Shown here in pieces: positions 58,790 to 59,025 of a stretch of 59,025 nucleotides of DNA; position 1 is the stretch's first letter; each line of letters begins with the position of its first letter. Source of the DNA: Betaproteobacteria bacterium (GTDB lineage: Bacteria > Pseudomonadota > Gammaproteobacteria > Burkholderiales > Burkholderiaceae_D); assembly GCA_025356395.1 (NCBI GenBank), contig JANXTA010000162.1, forward strand, positions 1-59,025, given 5' to 3'. The position numbers were made by a program, and so were the translations under genes. A model generated the notes under the pieces. It was not told the DNA's origin. It did no database searches and worked only from the letters and a program-made list of their open reading frames with translations.

Positions 58790-58824
58790 AAAAAAGAACG
58801 GCCGACGAGATGATCGTCGGCCGT
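58790..58824 (-). terminator. Rho-independent terminator downstream of 6S RNA
   Basis: On the minus strand ACGGCCGACGA, loop TCATC, TCGTCGGCCGT, C, then a run of T. It lies between 6S RNA and the EVE gene, so the EVE gene needs its own promoter or readthrough. Confidence 0.9.
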
Positions 58825-58834
58825 TGACATAGGG

Positions 58835-59004
58835 CCCCGCCGATGCCGCCAGACCGTCTTCCTGAACCGGTAGGTCCAGGGGGTCGCAGTCAACGCTACC
58901 TTAGGTTCATCCGACTAGGGATGATCGCAACAGCAACGCGATATTCCACAACCAAGTAACACAAGTTGGTACAGGAAAATTAGCCTAAAGCGAACACAGC
59001 AGGG
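58835..59004 (-). ncRNA. ssrS: 6S RNA
   Basis: Small RNA that binds the sigma-70 holoenzyme as a promoter mimic. The ends pair: CCCTGCTG (59004-58997) with CGGCGGGG (58842-58835). The 5' part GTGTTCGCTTTAGGCT and the 3' part CTGGCGGCATCGG resemble known 6S ends. A long imperfect hairpin with a central bubble fits about 170 nt. The following terminator and EVE-domain gene match the usual ssrS neighbourhood. Exact ends are estimated. Confidence 0.8.
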
Positions 59005-59025
59005 TAATCGAACTGGTACTGCAAG

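Overview
The window is a GC-rich bacterial chromosome segment, most likely from a betaproteobacterium or a close gammaproteobacterial relative. This is inferred from gene order and families, not from a search. The main clues are the run rnc-era-recO-pdxJ-acpS-nagZ-earP-efp, an EF-P with arginine at position 32 beside its EarP glycosyltransferase, a tRNA-Gly/Cys/Leu cluster, a lexA-imuA-imuB-dnaE2 mutagenesis set, PEP-CTERM proteins, a Kdo hydroxylase, and a 6S RNA next to an EVE-domain gene.

Layout. 1-9.5 kb (+): a tightly overlapping housekeeping operon (RNase III cut by the window edge, Era, RecO, PdxJ, AcpS, NagZ, EarP, EF-P, a family-5 uracil-DNA glycosylase, UvrC). 9.5-14.7 kb (-): a Na+/H+ antiporter, an amino-acid permease, a proline-iminopeptidase-like hydrolase with a one-base frame break, and an HpaB/AbfD-family flavoprotein. 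14.7-26.5 kb (-): a decaying region holding two related cassettes, each a TolB/FlgO-like TPR regulator followed by a PEP-CTERM surface protein. Both regulators are broken. One PEP-CTERM protein is reduced to its two ends and the other is about 2,030 residues with five 186-residue repeats. 26.8-31.6 kb (+): glgX and an FtsX-type permease.

31.6-42.7 kb is the most unusual part. A TPR/HD-GYP protein (-) lies divergent from a 43-codon gene with a strong ribosome binding site and a double-glycine-type leader. After serB and mfd (-) come tRNA-Gly, tRNA-Cys and a tRNA-Leu(UAA) interrupted by a 247-nt group I intron. Directly behind the tRNA lies an AT-rich pair: a second TPR/HD-GYP protein and a LuxR-type regulator resembling EpsA.

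42.7-51.2 kb (-): the SOS mutagenesis set lexA, imuA, imuB, then an exonuclease/GIY-YIG fusion, a relic toxin-antitoxin locus (+) and dnaE2. 51.5-55.8 kb (+): a DUF4331 protein, a small lipoprotein, a TPR protein and a HupE/UreJ-like membrane protein. 55.8-59.0 kb (-): a POT peptide transporter, a Kdo hydroxylase, an EVE-domain protein and 6S RNA.

The best candidate for an undescribed system is the short double-glycine peptide at 33,832-33,963 with its divergent TPR/HD-GYP partner. TPR proteins of the RRNPP group in Gram-positive bacteria are receptors for short linear peptides. A peptide pheromone read by a TPR receptor with a c-di-GMP phosphodiesterase output would be a new combination. This is a hypothesis drawn from sequence layout alone.
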